Shown here piece after piece: positions 1-8,562 of a stretch of 32,666 nucleotides of DNA (the stretch's first letter is position 1; each line of letters starts with the position of its first letter). Position numbers and translations under genes: made by a program. Location of the stretch: contig JAJYWG010000504.1 of NCBI GenBank assembly GCA_021791615.1, forward strand, positions 1 through 32,666. The letters run 5' to 3'. Source of the stretch: Actinomycetes bacterium. Lineage in GTDB: Bacteria > Actinomycetota > Acidimicrobiia > Acidimicrobiales > RAAP-2. The notes below the pieces were generated by a model. It ran no database searches and was not told the DNA's origin. It saw nothing but the letters and a program-made list of their open reading frames with translations.

Positions 1-81
1 CGGCAACCGGCCTTGTCGGAACCACCGATAGGCGGTCTGGGGATGGATGTTCTGGGCCTCGGCCCACTCAGCCAAGTTCAT
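1..81 (-). CDS. IS607-family serine recombinase (TnpA), N-terminal fragment at window edge
   Basis: The first 27 codons of a gene that runs off the left edge. The minus strand reads MNLAEWAEAQNIHPQTAYRW followed by FRQGRLP. This is the MerR-like DNA-binding start typical of IS607 TnpA resolvases, which precedes the serine recombinase catalytic domain. The catalytic part lies outside the window, so activity cannot be judged. The ATG (81-79) shares its A with the TGA stop of trmI (83-81), a TGATG overlap. IS607-type elements integrate without target duplication, so the insertion may lie in the last codons of trmI. The alternative is a free-standing MerR-like excisionase of the same fold. Confidence 0.72.
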   Translation of the reverse strand, partial: MNLAEWAEAQNIHPQTAYRWFRQGRLP

Positions 82-896
82 CACCGCTCAGTATGGATCG
101 GAGGTGTGACAACTGTTCGCAACCCCTCGTCGGAGAGACGCCGAGCGGTGGTGAGGAACCCGGTGTGGGCAACCATCCGATGGTCGGGACGGACCGAGCG
201 CGCTTCGACGTGCCAGGTGCGTCGCAGCACCTCGACCGTCTCGGCCATACCGAAGGTCGCCGGGTCCAAGGCGTGTCGGAGCTCGGCCGTCTGGTTGATC
301 GTGGGCAGGTAACTGAGCAGGATTCCCCCCGGAGCGAGGGCCGCTGCCGCGTGGGGCAGCACCCGCCAGGGCTCGGGGAGGTCGAGGAGGATGCGGTCGA
401 GCCCGTGCTCGCCGATACCCTCGTACACGTCGCGGACTTCGACCCGGTAGTCGGCGGCAGGACCCAGGTAGGCATGGACATTGGTCCGGGCGCGCTCTGC
501 GAAATCGGTCCGCAGCTCGTAACCCAGGACTGAGGCTCCAGCTCGCACCAACGTCATCGACAGCGCGCCCGATCCCACCCCCGCTTCGAGCACGCGCTGA
601 CCCGGCCCGATGTCGGCAGCGATGAGGATGGCGCCGAGGTCCTTGGGGTAGATCACCTGCGCACCCCGGGGCATTTCGAGCACGACGTCCGCCAAGGTGG
701 GCCTCAGCACGAGGAAGTTGCGACCGGTCGATCCGCGCACGGTCACACCTTGCTCGCGGCCGATGACGTCGTCGTGGCGCAGGATGCCGGCGTGGGTGTG
801 GAACGAACCTCCCTCGGCGAGGGTCACCAGGTAGCGCCGGTCCTTTGCGTCGACGACGAGGACGCGTTGTCCGGGTTGAAAGACCCCGTTGCTCAC
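81..896 (-). CDS. trmI: tRNA (adenine-58-N1)-methyltransferase TrmI
   Basis: Methylates N1 of A58 in the T-loop of tRNAs using S-adenosylmethionine; family members are cytosolic tetramers. The 271-aa product has the small N-terminal beta domain (residues 1-70), the family YPKD motif (83-86), the SAM-binding motif I VLEAGVGSGALSM (102-114), and a downstream LDLPEPW motif in the catalytic region. I chose the GTG at 896: it overlaps the upstream gene's TGA (895-893) as GTGA, and the protein then starts SNGVFQPGQRVL, as in actinobacterial homologues. A longer in-frame extension to 1100 overlaps the neighbouring gene and is not family-like. The last dozen residues (TVVTPPIHTER) are not recognisably conserved and may come from the adjacent IS607-type element. 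Confidence 0.93.
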   Translation of the reverse strand: MSNGVFQPGQRVLVVDAKDRRYLVTLAEGGSFHTHAGILRHDDVIGREQGVTVRGSTGRNFLVLRPTLADVVLEMPRGAQVIYPKDLGAILIAADIGPGQRVLEAGVGSGALSMTLVRAGASVLGYELRTDFAERARTNVHAYLGPAADYRVEVRDVYEGIGEHGLDRILLDLPEPWRVLPHAAAALAPGGILLSYLPTINQTAELRHALDPATFGMAETVEVLRRTWHVEARSVRPDHRMVAHTGFLTTARRLSDEGLRTVVTPPIHTER

Positions 897-1114
897 CCGC
901 GCGTACCGGAACCACCGGTCGAGGCGCTCGGGTCCACGACGCTGAGGGAGTAGTGATCGCCGGGCTTGATCGTCAGGGTCCGGACTTCCGGCGCCCGCCG
1001 GTGCAGGCGGTGGATGGCGAAGAGGGCGATCGCCAAGAGCCACCAGGCCCAGTGCTCCCCCGAACGGGCTCGCCTGAGCGCCGAGCGGGCCAGCCGCCAC
1101 AAGAGGTAGTCCAC
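893..1114 (-). CDS. Small single-pass membrane protein, function unknown
   Basis: A 73-aa protein starting at GTG 1114, seven bases after the stop of the previous small gene. Residues about 22-36 (HWAWWLLAIALFAIH) form one hydrophobic segment followed by RLHRRA, which fits a membrane anchor with a positive cytoplasmic side. A soluble tail of about 35 residues follows (VRTLTIKPGDHYSLSVVD). Its TGA overlaps the trmI GTG, so translation of trmI is probably coupled to it. I recognise no family; the role is unknown. Confidence 0.7.
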   Translation of the reverse strand: MDYLLWRLARSALRRARSGEHWAWWLLAIALFAIHRLHRRAPEVRTLTIKPGDHYSLSVVDPSASTGGSGTRG

Positions 1115-1121
1115 GCCGCGC

Positions 1122-1340
1122 TCAGATCCTCCGGAGCTCGAGGATGGTCGAGTGCCGGCGCCCCCGCCGCCGTCCGATCAGGTAGGCGAGCGCCACCGTG
1201 CCCACGAGGGCCGCTCCGGCCAGTGAGAGGACGACAGGAGCTGCCGAGCGTGCCGTCGTCTCCCCGTCGCCCAGCACGCGGGCGAACGCCGCTTCGAGGT
1301 CGTCTCGGGTGATACGGCTGCCATTGGTCGTCGCGCTCAT
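1122..1340 (-). CDS. Small single-pass membrane protein, function unknown
   Basis: A 72-aa protein. An N-terminal soluble part of about 30 residues (DDLEAAFARVLGDGE) could be amphipathic helix. It is followed by one transmembrane segment (about residues 34-54, VVLSLAGAALVGTVALAYLIG) and a very basic RRRGRRHS tail, so the C terminus is predicted cytoplasmic. The ATG at 1340 overlaps the stop of the holin-like gene as ATGA. I recognise no family. Gene order suggests that it and its two neighbours are co-translated membrane proteins. Confidence 0.72.
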   Translation of the reverse strand: MSATTNGSRITRDDLEAAFARVLGDGETTARSAAPVVLSLAGAALVGTVALAYLIGRRRGRRHSTILELRRI

Positions 1341-1717
1341 CGGTCCTCCCTCGTCTCGACACCAGCCGGCCGACGCCGGGCAGCCGGTCCCTTCCCCACC
1401 CGCCAGGCGGCCGCGGCGATTCCCACCATGCCGGCCACGGCGACGATCGCGTAGGGAGCCCAGCTCAAGTGGCCGGCGAACGTGCTCCCGGTCTCGCCCT
1501 GGAGTAGGCGCAACAATCCGACCGCCAGCAGGACGAGACCGATGCCCAGGCTGAGAGAGCCGACGATGCCGTAGGTGACGAAACGACCGAGCCCTTTCAA
1601 AGGTCCGATCGTCTCCTGCTTGAAGTAGGCCGTGACCAGGTGGATTGCGTCAGTCCCACTCTCGCCGACCCGACTCCCGGTCCTGCCGGTGCCCTCCTTG
1701 CCTCGGGAGGCTCTCAT
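1337..1717 (-). CDS. Phage-holin-superfamily-like two-TM membrane protein
   Basis: A 126-aa protein with a polar N terminus containing YFKQETIGPLKGLGRF, then two hydrophobic segments (about residues 48-72 and 86-108), then a basic tail rich in Arg and Pro. The KQETxGPLKxLGRF signature before two helices is typical of actinobacterial proteins annotated as phage holin family or DUF1469-like. These are chromosomal membrane proteins of unknown role, not lysis genes. ATG 1717 gives the longest form, with AGGAG about ten bases upstream. A GTG at VGESGTDAIHL is an alternative start nearer the conserved part. It is first of a four-gene overlapping run that ends in trmI. Confidence 0.66.
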   Translation of the reverse strand: MRASRGKEGTGRTGSRVGESGTDAIHLVTAYFKQETIGPLKGLGRFVTYGIVGSLSLGIGLVLLAVGLLRLLQGETGSTFAGHLSWAPYAIVAVAGMVGIAAAAWRVGKGPAARRRPAGVETREDR

Positions 1718-1743
1718 CGACGGTTCACTCCTCTCGTGGTGGC

Positions 1744-1769
1744 CGGCCGCCCGGCGGCCGTTCGCCGCC
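1744..1769. other. GC-rich palindromes in the thioesterase/holin-like gap
   Basis: The 204-bp gap 1718-1921 has no recognisable gene. It contains a 17-bp palindrome CGGCCGCCCGGCGGCCG (1744-1760). Overlapping it is a hairpin with 6-bp arms, GGCGGC (1753-1758) and GCCGCC (1764-1769), with a 5-nt loop. It lies downstream of the thioesterase and could stop or attenuate transcription, but no T-run follows. Confidence 0.3.
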
Positions 1770-1921
1770 GACCACCGTACACGGCAGCACGCGGTCCCGG
1801 CATGCTCGGATCGCCGAGCGCATTGCCGGTGGGAGCAGATCGTCGGCCGCCGCTCCGACGTGTGCCGAAAGTCGGGCGGCTCACCCTGCTGGGTTCGAGA
1901 GCACAGCGCTCGACGGCCAGC

Positions 1922-2326
1922 TCAGTGGCGGTCCCGGATCAGGTAGGTGCTCGAGGCCCTGGCGACCAAGGTGCCCGAGGGATCGGTCACGCTCGCCTCG
2001 ACGAACGCGGCCCGCTTTCCGCCGGCAATCACCTCGGCCCGGCAGGTGAGCGTGGTCCCGATCTCGACGGGCGCGAGGAAGCTCACTTTCATCTCGGCGT
2101 TCACGACGCTGACCTTGCGGCCCCCGGCGTGGGTCACCGCCGCCGCCCCCATCGCCGAGTCGCAGAACGCCCCGAGGAAGCCGCCTTGGAGGATGCCGGC
2201 CGGGTTGGCGAAGCGCTCGTCGGCCAGCATCTGCCAGACGGTGAGCCCCGGCTGCGACTTGTCGGTGCACACCATGCCGAGGGTGAGGTCGGAATTCGGG
2301 GGGACTTGGATCGCTCGACCCGGCAC
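1922..2326 (-). CDS. PaaI-like hotdog-fold thioesterase
   Basis: A 134-aa protein of normal length for the PaaI/YigI (4HBT) thioesterases, which hydrolyse acyl-CoA or aryl-CoA thioesters in the cytosol. The family signature is clear: NPAGILQGGFLGAFCDSAMG (residues 41-60). In it the HGG loop reads QGG, and D56 sits at the usual acidic position of the central helix. The core strand VNAEMKVSFLAPV and the end ARASSTYLIRDR are also typical. It starts with GTG 2326, six bases after a TAACCT -10-like element, which suggests a leaderless mRNA. The substrate is unknown. It may share the 2327-2563 regulatory region with the divergent tkt gene. Confidence 0.83.
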   Translation of the reverse strand: MPGRAIQVPPNSDLTLGMVCTDKSQPGLTVWQMLADERFANPAGILQGGFLGAFCDSAMGAAAVTHAGGRKVSVVNAEMKVSFLAPVEIGTTLTCRAEVIAGGKRAAFVEASVTDPSGTLVARASSTYLIRDRH

Positions 2327-2332
2327 GAGCCG

Positions 2333-2338
2333 AGGTTA
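2333..2338 (-). promoter_or_regulatory. Leaderless-type -10 element of the thioesterase gene
   Basis: On the minus strand TAACCT is followed by six bases and then the GTG start at 2326. This fits the actinobacterial TAnnnT rule with transcription starting at or next to the start codon. No Shine-Dalgarno sequence precedes the GTG, which supports a leaderless message. No clear -35 at standard spacing is visible. Confidence 0.5.
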
Positions 2339-2380
2339 TCTTCGAACAGCACGAGCAACCTCTCCATTGCCGAGACCCGC

Positions 2381-2518
2381 CGGCGGGGCGCTCGGTCGGC
2401 GCCCGCCAGTGCGCTCGGTCGGCGTTCGGCGGGGCGCTCGGTCGGTGCCCGGCAGTGCGCGCGGTCGGCGTTCGGCGGAGAGAGCGGTCGGTGCCCGGCG
2501 GGGCCCGCGCTGGGCGCC
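2381..2518. repeat. Six tandem 23-bp units with alternating (46-bp) higher order, upstream of tkt
   Basis: Units start at 2381, 2404, 2427, 2450, 2473 and 2496, each exactly 23 bp. Their common core is GCTCGGTCGG. Units 1, 3, 5 and 6 begin CGGCGGxG and end GCC; units 2 and 4 contain the CAGTGCGC variant and end GTT. The array is therefore an A-B-A-B-A-A' series with a 46-bp higher-order period, the last unit being most diverged. It fills most of the 237-bp gap between the divergent thioesterase and tkt genes, close to where the tkt promoter should lie. Confidence 0.9.
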
Positions 2519-2563
2519 AACGCCGCCGCCAGCAGCCGGCCGGGATGTGGATAGGGTGAGGAC

Positions 2564-4594
2564 GTGCCCGCTGCGCCCCCCTCCCCCACCGCCCCTGCAC
2601 CATCCAGCGGGGCCGACGCTCTGGAGCAGCTTGCGATCAACGTCGTGCGCGGGTTGGCGATGGACGCGCCCCGAGAAGCCGACTCGGGCCACACCGGAAC
2701 GGCGATGGCCCTGGCACCCTTGGCGTACGTCCTGTTCACCCGCGTCATGCGGCATGACCCCACCGACCCCGGATGGCCGGACCGGGATCGCTTCGTGCTG
2801 TCGAACGGGCACGCGTCCATCCTCTTGTACTCGCTGCTCCACCTCACCGGCTACGACCTGTCGCTCGACGACCTGAAGGCGTTCCGCCAGTGGGGCAGTC
2901 TCACGCCTGGCCACCCAGAGCGCCTGCACACCCCGGGTGTCGAGGTCACGACCGGCCCGCTCGGGCAAGGAGTGGCCAACGCCGTGGGGATGGCGGTCGC
3001 CGAGCGGATCGTCCGCTCGCAGTTCGGCCCCGAGCTCTGCGACCACTTCACGTTCGTGCTTGCCGGCGACGGGTGCTTCGAGGAAGGCATCTCGCACGAA
3101 GCGGCTTCTCTGGCAGGCCACCTCGGGCTGGGCCGGTTGGTCTGCGTGTACGACAACAACCACATCACCATCGACGGACCGACCGAGCTGGCGTACACCG
3201 ACGACGTTCCCGAGCGTTTCTCCGCCTACGGGTGGGACGTGGACGACATCGGTGACGTGGCCAATGACACGACCGCGCTCGAAGCGGCCGTGCGCCGGGC
3301 GATGGCGGTGACCGAGCGCCCGTCCCTCGTCGTACTGCGGAGCCATATCGGCTGGCCAGCGCCGCACCTCACCGACACGAGCAAAGCGCACGGCGACCCC
3401 TTCCCGCCCGACGAGATCCGGGCGACCAAAGAGATCCTCGGCCTCCCGCCCGACGAGACCTTCTGGGTGCCTGACGACGTGCTCGACCACTTCCGCCGCT
3501 GCGTCTCGCGAGGCGAGGGGCACCGGACCGAGTGGGAGCAGCGCTTCGCCGCGGCGAGCATGGACCGAGAGGCGTGGGCGGCGGCGTGGGCCGGCCGCGG
3601 GCTGCCGGGCTGGGATGCGACACTTCCCTCGTTCACGGCGGGTGACAAGATCGCGACCCGCCAGGCCATCCGCACCTGCATCAGCGCGACGGCGGCCAAG
3701 GTGCCCGGCCTGGTGGCCGGTGCCGCCGACCTCACCGGCAACACCGGTATGCAGCTCGAAAACGCCCAGAACCAGTCGGTCGAGCATCCTGGCGGTCGGC
3801 AGGTCTACTACGGCATCCGCGAGCATGCGATGGGGGCGATGATGAACGGCATGGCCTGCCACGGAGGCGTGCTGCCGGTCGGCGGGACCTTTTTCGTGTT
3901 CAGCGACTACATGCGAGGGGCCGTACGGTTGGCCGCGCTCTCGAAGGCGCATGTCGTGTACTCGTGGACCCACGATTCATTGGGGCTGGGGCAAGACGGT
4001 CCCACCCACCAGCCGATCGAGCACCTGGCCTCCCTGCGGGCGATGCCCGGGCTGGCCGTGGTGCGTCCGGCCGACGCCAACGAGTGTGCCCAGGCGTGGC
4101 GCGCCGCGGTCGAGAGCGACGGACCGACGGCGTTGGTGCTCACCCGCCAGGAGGTCCCCGTCTTGGAAGGTACGGCCGAGCTCGCTGCCGAGGGCGTGGT
4201 CCGGGGCGGCTACGTCCTCGTGGACAGCCCGAACGGCCTTCCTGACGTCGTGCTGGTGGCCACCGGGAGCGAGGTGCACCTGTGTGTCGCTGCGGTCCCG
4301 GAGCTGGCGGACCACGGGGTGTCGGCTCGGGTGGTGTCGCTGCCGTGCTGGGAGCGGTTCGCCGACCAGGACCAGGAGCACCGGGACCGGGTGCTCCCCC
4401 CCGGCATCCCCCGCCTGGCGGTCGAGGCCGGGTCGTCTTTCGGATGGGACCGCTATGCCGACGAGTTCGTCTGCATCGACCGCTTCGGAGCTTCGGCACC
4501 AGGAGATGTGGCGCTTGCCAAGCTCGGGTTCACGACCGAGCATGTCGTGGAGCGAGCGCTCGGGCTCGTGGCCGGCGGGCGAGATCGAAAGTGA
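2564..4594 (+). CDS. tkt: Transketolase
   Basis: Transfers two-carbon ketol units between sugar phosphates in the non-oxidative pentose phosphate pathway; needs thiamine diphosphate and a divalent metal. The 676-aa product has the N-terminal ThDP domain with SGHTGT (H43), LSNGHA, TTGPLGQG and the metal/pyrophosphate motif GDG (168-170). The pyrimidine domain carries the catalytic Glu in REHAMG (E420) and the DGPTHQP motif. The C-terminal domain has LVLTRQEVPVLEG and VVSLPCWERF. The first His motif reads SGHTGT where many transketolases have SGHPGA, and GLGQDGPTHQP has Q in place of the common E. Start is GTG 2564, preceded by GGTGAGG. It heads the pentose-phosphate operon. Confidence 0.96.
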   Translation: MPAAPPSPTAPAPSSGADALEQLAINVVRGLAMDAPREADSGHTGTAMALAPLAYVLFTRVMRHDPTDPGWPDRDRFVLSNGHASILLYSLLHLTGYDLSLDDLKAFRQWGSLTPGHPERLHTPGVEVTTGPLGQGVANAVGMAVAERIVRSQFGPELCDHFTFVLAGDGCFEEGISHEAASLAGHLGLGRLVCVYDNNHITIDGPTELAYTDDVPERFSAYGWDVDDIGDVANDTTALEAAVRRAMAVTERPSLVVLRSHIGWPAPHLTDTSKAHGDPFPPDEIRATKEILGLPPDETFWVPDDVLDHFRRCVSRGEGHRTEWEQRFAAASMDREAWAAAWAGRGLPGWDATLPSFTAGDKIATRQAIRTCISATAAKVPGLVAGAADLTGNTGMQLENAQNQSVEHPGGRQVYYGIREHAMGAMMNGMACHGGVLPVGGTFFVFSDYMRGAVRLAALSKAHVVYSWTHDSLGLGQDGPTHQPIEHLASLRAMPGLAVVRPADANECAQAWRAAVESDGPTALVLTRQEVPVLEGTAELAAEGVVRGGYVLVDSPNGLPDVVLVATGSEVHLCVAAVPELADHGVSARVVSLPCWERFADQDQEHRDRVLPPGIPRLAVEAGSSFGWDRYADEFVCIDRFGASAPGDVALAKLGFTTEHVVERALGLVAGGRDRK

Positions 4595-4600
4595 CCTGGC

Positions 4601-4691
4601 GAGCGGGGCGCAGGGTCGGCGAGCGGGGCGCAGAGTCGGCGAGCGGGGCGCAGAGTTGGCGACCGGGGCGCAGGGTCGGCGAGCGGGCTTG
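4601..4691. repeat. 20-bp tandem repeat, about 4.5 copies, between tkt and tal
   Basis: Four consecutive 20-bp units start at 4601, 4621, 4641 and 4661. The first reads GAGCGGGGCGCAGGGTCGGC and the others differ by one or two bases. A fifth, partial unit begins at 4681. The array starts six bases after the tkt stop and ends well before the tal ribosome site. It is in transcribed spacer DNA and has no open frame of its own that I would defend. Confidence 0.92.
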
Positions 4692-4755
4692 GGGTCGTGA
4701 ACAGGGATCGTGAGCAGGGCTCGGTGACGCGGTGGGAGGAGCAGGGAGGAGCAAC

Positions 4756-5862
4756 GTGACGAGACTGCACGAGCTGTACGACCAGTGTGGGCAGAGCCCG
4801 TGGCTGGACAACCTGCGGCGGGACTGGATCACCGACGGGCGGTTGGAGTCGATGATCGGTGACGGTGTGCGAGGCATCACCTCGAACCCGACGATCTTCG
4901 CCAAGGCCATCGAGGGCGAGGACGACTACGACGAGCAGTTCCGCTCGCTCGTGCCGTCGATGACGGTCGAAGAGGCGTACTGGGAGCTGGTGGTGACGGA
5001 CATCCGCAACGCCCTCGCGCTCCTGGCCCCCCTCCATGTGTCGAGCGGGGGAAGTGACGGGTTCGTCTCGCTCGAAGTCGCGCCGTCCCTGGCCCACGAC
5101 ACGACGGGGACCGTCACGGCTGCGCGAAGTCTCCACGAGCGGATCGGCGCACCCAATCTCCTCGTGAAGGTCCCCGGCACCGAAGAGGGGGTACCTGCGG
5201 TCCGCCAGCTGATCGGCGAAGGCCGGAGCATCAACGTGACCCTCATCTTCGGCATCGATCGCTACGACGCGGTCATGGAGGCGTACATCTCGGGCCTGGA
5301 GGACTACGCCGCCGCGGGTGCCGACGACCTTTCCGGAGTCCACAGCGTGGCATCGTTCTTCGTGAGCCGGGTCGACACCGAGATCGACCGCCGTCTCGAG
5401 GACCTCGCGCAGGGCGACGAGGGGATCCTCGCCCTCCGAGGGAAGGCGGCGGTGGCGCAGACCAAGATCGCCTACCAGCACTTCCTGTCGACCTTCTCGG
5501 GCCCTCGGTGGGAGCGCCTGGCATCGAAGGGCGCCCGTGTTCAGCGGCCGCTGTGGGCCTCGACGTCGACGAAGAACCCGAGCTACCCCGATCTTCTCTA
5601 CGTGACTTCACTCATCGGTCCCGACACGGTGAACACGATGCCGGACCAGACGCTCGACGCGTTCGTCGACCACGGAGAGGTACGCCGGACCATCGACGCC
5701 GATCTCGACGAGGCGTCAGCGGTGCTGGCCCGCCTGGCGGATGCGGGTGTCGAGCTTGGCGGCGTTGCCGACCGGCTCGAGCAGGAGGGGGTGAGCTCGT
5801 TCGCTGCCTCGTTCGACGACCTGCTTGCGGCACTGTCCAAGAAGGCGGCAGGTCTCTCCTGA
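4756..5862 (+). CDS. tal: Transaldolase
   Basis: Moves a dihydroxyacetone unit from sedoheptulose-7-phosphate to glyceraldehyde-3-phosphate in the non-oxidative pentose phosphate pathway. The 368-aa product is the longer actinobacterial/cyanobacterial type. It has the N-terminal signature GITSNPTIFAKAI, the Schiff-base lysine K138 in NLLVKVPGTEEG, SVASFFVSRVDTEIDR, and the C-terminal WASTSTKNPSYPDLLY and TVNTMPDQTLDAF. I chose GTG 4756 because GGAGGA (4745-4750) lies at correct spacing; a GTG 24 bases upstream lacks a ribosome site. It is second in the operon, separated from tkt by the 20-bp array. Confidence 0.95.
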   Translation: MTRLHELYDQCGQSPWLDNLRRDWITDGRLESMIGDGVRGITSNPTIFAKAIEGEDDYDEQFRSLVPSMTVEEAYWELVVTDIRNALALLAPLHVSSGGSDGFVSLEVAPSLAHDTTGTVTAARSLHERIGAPNLLVKVPGTEEGVPAVRQLIGEGRSINVTLIFGIDRYDAVMEAYISGLEDYAAAGADDLSGVHSVASFFVSRVDTEIDRRLEDLAQGDEGILALRGKAAVAQTKIAYQHFLSTFSGPRWERLASKGARVQRPLWASTSTKNPSYPDLLYVTSLIGPDTVNTMPDQTLDAFVDHGEVRRTIDADLDEASAVLARLADAGVELGGVADRLEQEGVSSFAASFDDLLAALSKKAAGLS

Positions 5863-5867
5863 GGGTG

Positions 5868-5950
5868 GTAGGGGACGGAAGCGGGTACGGGTAGGGGCGG
5901 AAGCGGGCACGGGTAGGGGCGGAAGCGGGCACGGGTAGGGGCGGGCAGCG
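5868..5950. repeat. 22-bp tandem repeat with G-quadruplex motif, between tal and gnd
   Basis: Units begin at 5868 (23 bp, one extra A), 5891 and 5913 (22 bp each), with a partial unit from 5935. Each unit starts GTAGGGGCGGAAGCGGG and ends CACGG (TACGG in the first). On the coding strand the G-runs (GGG-CAC-GGG-TA-GGGG-CGGAAGC-GGG) satisfy the usual four-run quadruplex pattern with loops of 2-7 bases, repeated along the array. It sits in the transcribed spacer just upstream of gnd. Confidence 0.9.
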
Positions 5951-5980
5951 AGGTATGCAGCGACAAGCGAGAGGAGCACG

Positions 5981-6960
<980 letters not shown>

Positions 6961-6964
<4 letters not shown>

Positions 6965-8562
6965 CGCCGAGCGGCGGCACATCGGGAGGCGTGGCAGGCG
7001 GCGTGAAGCCGATTGACGGCGCTTCGGGGGGTGGCGCTTCGAGAGGCAGCGCTTCGGGACGAGGATCGTCGGGAGGCGATGGCACGCCGCCGCTGGCCTT
7101 GGTGATCTTTGGCGCGTCCGGTGACCTGGCATCGCGCAAGATCCTTCCGGCGCTCGCCAACCTGGCCGACCGGGGACGCTTGAGCGATCAGTTCACGGTG
7201 ATCGGGGTCGCGAGGACGCCGTGGAGCGACGACGACTTCCGCCGGACCGCGTTGGCGGCCGCCCCGAGTGCCGGCCCGCAATGGAAGGCACTGGTGGATC
7301 GGTTCCGCTACGTGAGCGGGGAGTATGCCGCCACTGAGACCTTCGACGCGCTGCGCGACCGCCTCCAGGAGGCCGACGCCCAATTCGGGACGTCGGGGAA
7401 CCGGCTCTTCTACCTGGCGACGATCCCCGAAGTCTTCCAGATGGTGGCCCAGGCGCTGGCCCGGGAGAAGTGCAACGTGCCTGGTGAGGGAGGGCAATTC
7501 GCTCGCCTGGTGGTGGAGAAGCCATACGGCAGGGACTTGCAGAGCGCGATGGAGCTGGACGCCCATGTCCACCAGGCCTTCCAAGAAGACCAGATCTTCC
7601 GGATCGATCACTACATGGGCAAGGAGACGGTGCAGAACGTCCTCGCGCTGCGCTTCGCCAACGCGGTGTTCGAGCCCATCTGGAACCGACGCTACATCGA
7701 GCAGGTGCAGATCACCGTCGCCGAGAGCATCGGGGTGGAGCATCGCGGCGGGTTCTACGAGACGGCCGGCGCGCTGAGGGACATCGTGCAAAACCACGTC
7801 ATGCAGGTGCTGGCGCTCACGCTGATGGAACCTCCGACCGGGATGGATGCCCAGCACATCCGAGACGAGAAGATCAAGCTCCTTCGGGCGGTGGACATCC
7901 CCACGCCCGACGAGGCGGTCGACAAGTCAGTGCGCGGGCAGTACGTCGACGGCGTCGTCGACCAGGTGCCGGTCGTGGGCTACCGCGAAGAGGACGGCGT
8001 CGCACCGGACAGCACGACCGAGACCTACGTGGCATTGCGGTTGAGAATCGAGAACTGGCGCTGGGCAGGCGTGCCTGTGTACGTCCGCACCGGTAAGCGC
8101 CTCCCGGCACGGGTCACCGAGGTGGCCCTGCAGTTCCACAGTGTGCCCTTCCTCGCGTTCGACGGAGAGCTCGCTCGCCAGCTCCGGCCGAACACTCTGG
8201 TCCTGCGGATCCAGCCGAACGAAGGCATCAGCCTCAATTTCGGTGCCAAAGTTCCCGGTGATGCGTTCCGAGTGCAATCGGTTTCGATGGACTTCCAGTA
8301 CGACAAGGCGTTCTCCAACACCGGTGAAGCCGACGGCTACCCGCGCCTGCTCCACGACGCGATGAACGGCGATGCCACGTTGTTCATCAGGACCGATGAG
8401 GTCGAGCAGGCATGGAGGATCGTCGACCCGTACCTCACGGCGTGGTCCCAGCCGGGTGGCGGGCTCCACTACTACCGGGCCGGGACGTGGGGACCCCACA
8501 TCGCCGATCTCCTGCTGGAGCGCTCGGGGAACGTCTGGCGGGTGCCGGAGATGGGCTCTTGA
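6961..8562 (+). CDS. zwf: Glucose-6-phosphate 1-dehydrogenase
   Basis: Oxidises glucose-6-phosphate to 6-phosphogluconolactone and reduces NAD(P), entering the oxidative pentose phosphate pathway. The 533-aa product has the nucleotide motif IFGASGDLASRK (49-60), EKPYGRD (186-192) and the substrate/catalytic motif RIDHYMGKE (214-222). The C-terminal GDATLFIRTDEVEQAW is also typical. The GTG start at 6961 overlaps the gnd stop; no later start with a ribosome site precedes the conserved domain. Residues 1-42 are a Gly/Ser/Ala-rich tail (GGTSGGVAGG, ASGGGASRGS) not found in typical Zwf, probably disordered. It is translationally coupled to gnd and pgl. Confidence 0.95.

Noticed and set aside
897..1100. 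N-terminal extension of TrmI to 1100
   Set aside because: It overlaps the small membrane-protein gene, is Pro/Arg-rich and unlike TrmI; the GTG at 896 gives the family-like start.
1880..1915. GGGTTCGAGAGC resembling a tRNA T-loop
   Set aside because: Only a 4-bp flanking stem forms and no acceptor, D or anticodon stem can be drawn around it.
2336..3973. Long minus-strand open frame (545 codons) opposite tkt
   Set aside because: Shadow of the GC-rich tkt codon pattern; the plus strand carries all transketolase motifs, and the antisense product matches no family.
2381..5950. Short regular repeats as a possible CRISPR array
   Set aside because: Units are contiguous 20-23 bp tandem copies with no unique spacers and no cas genes.
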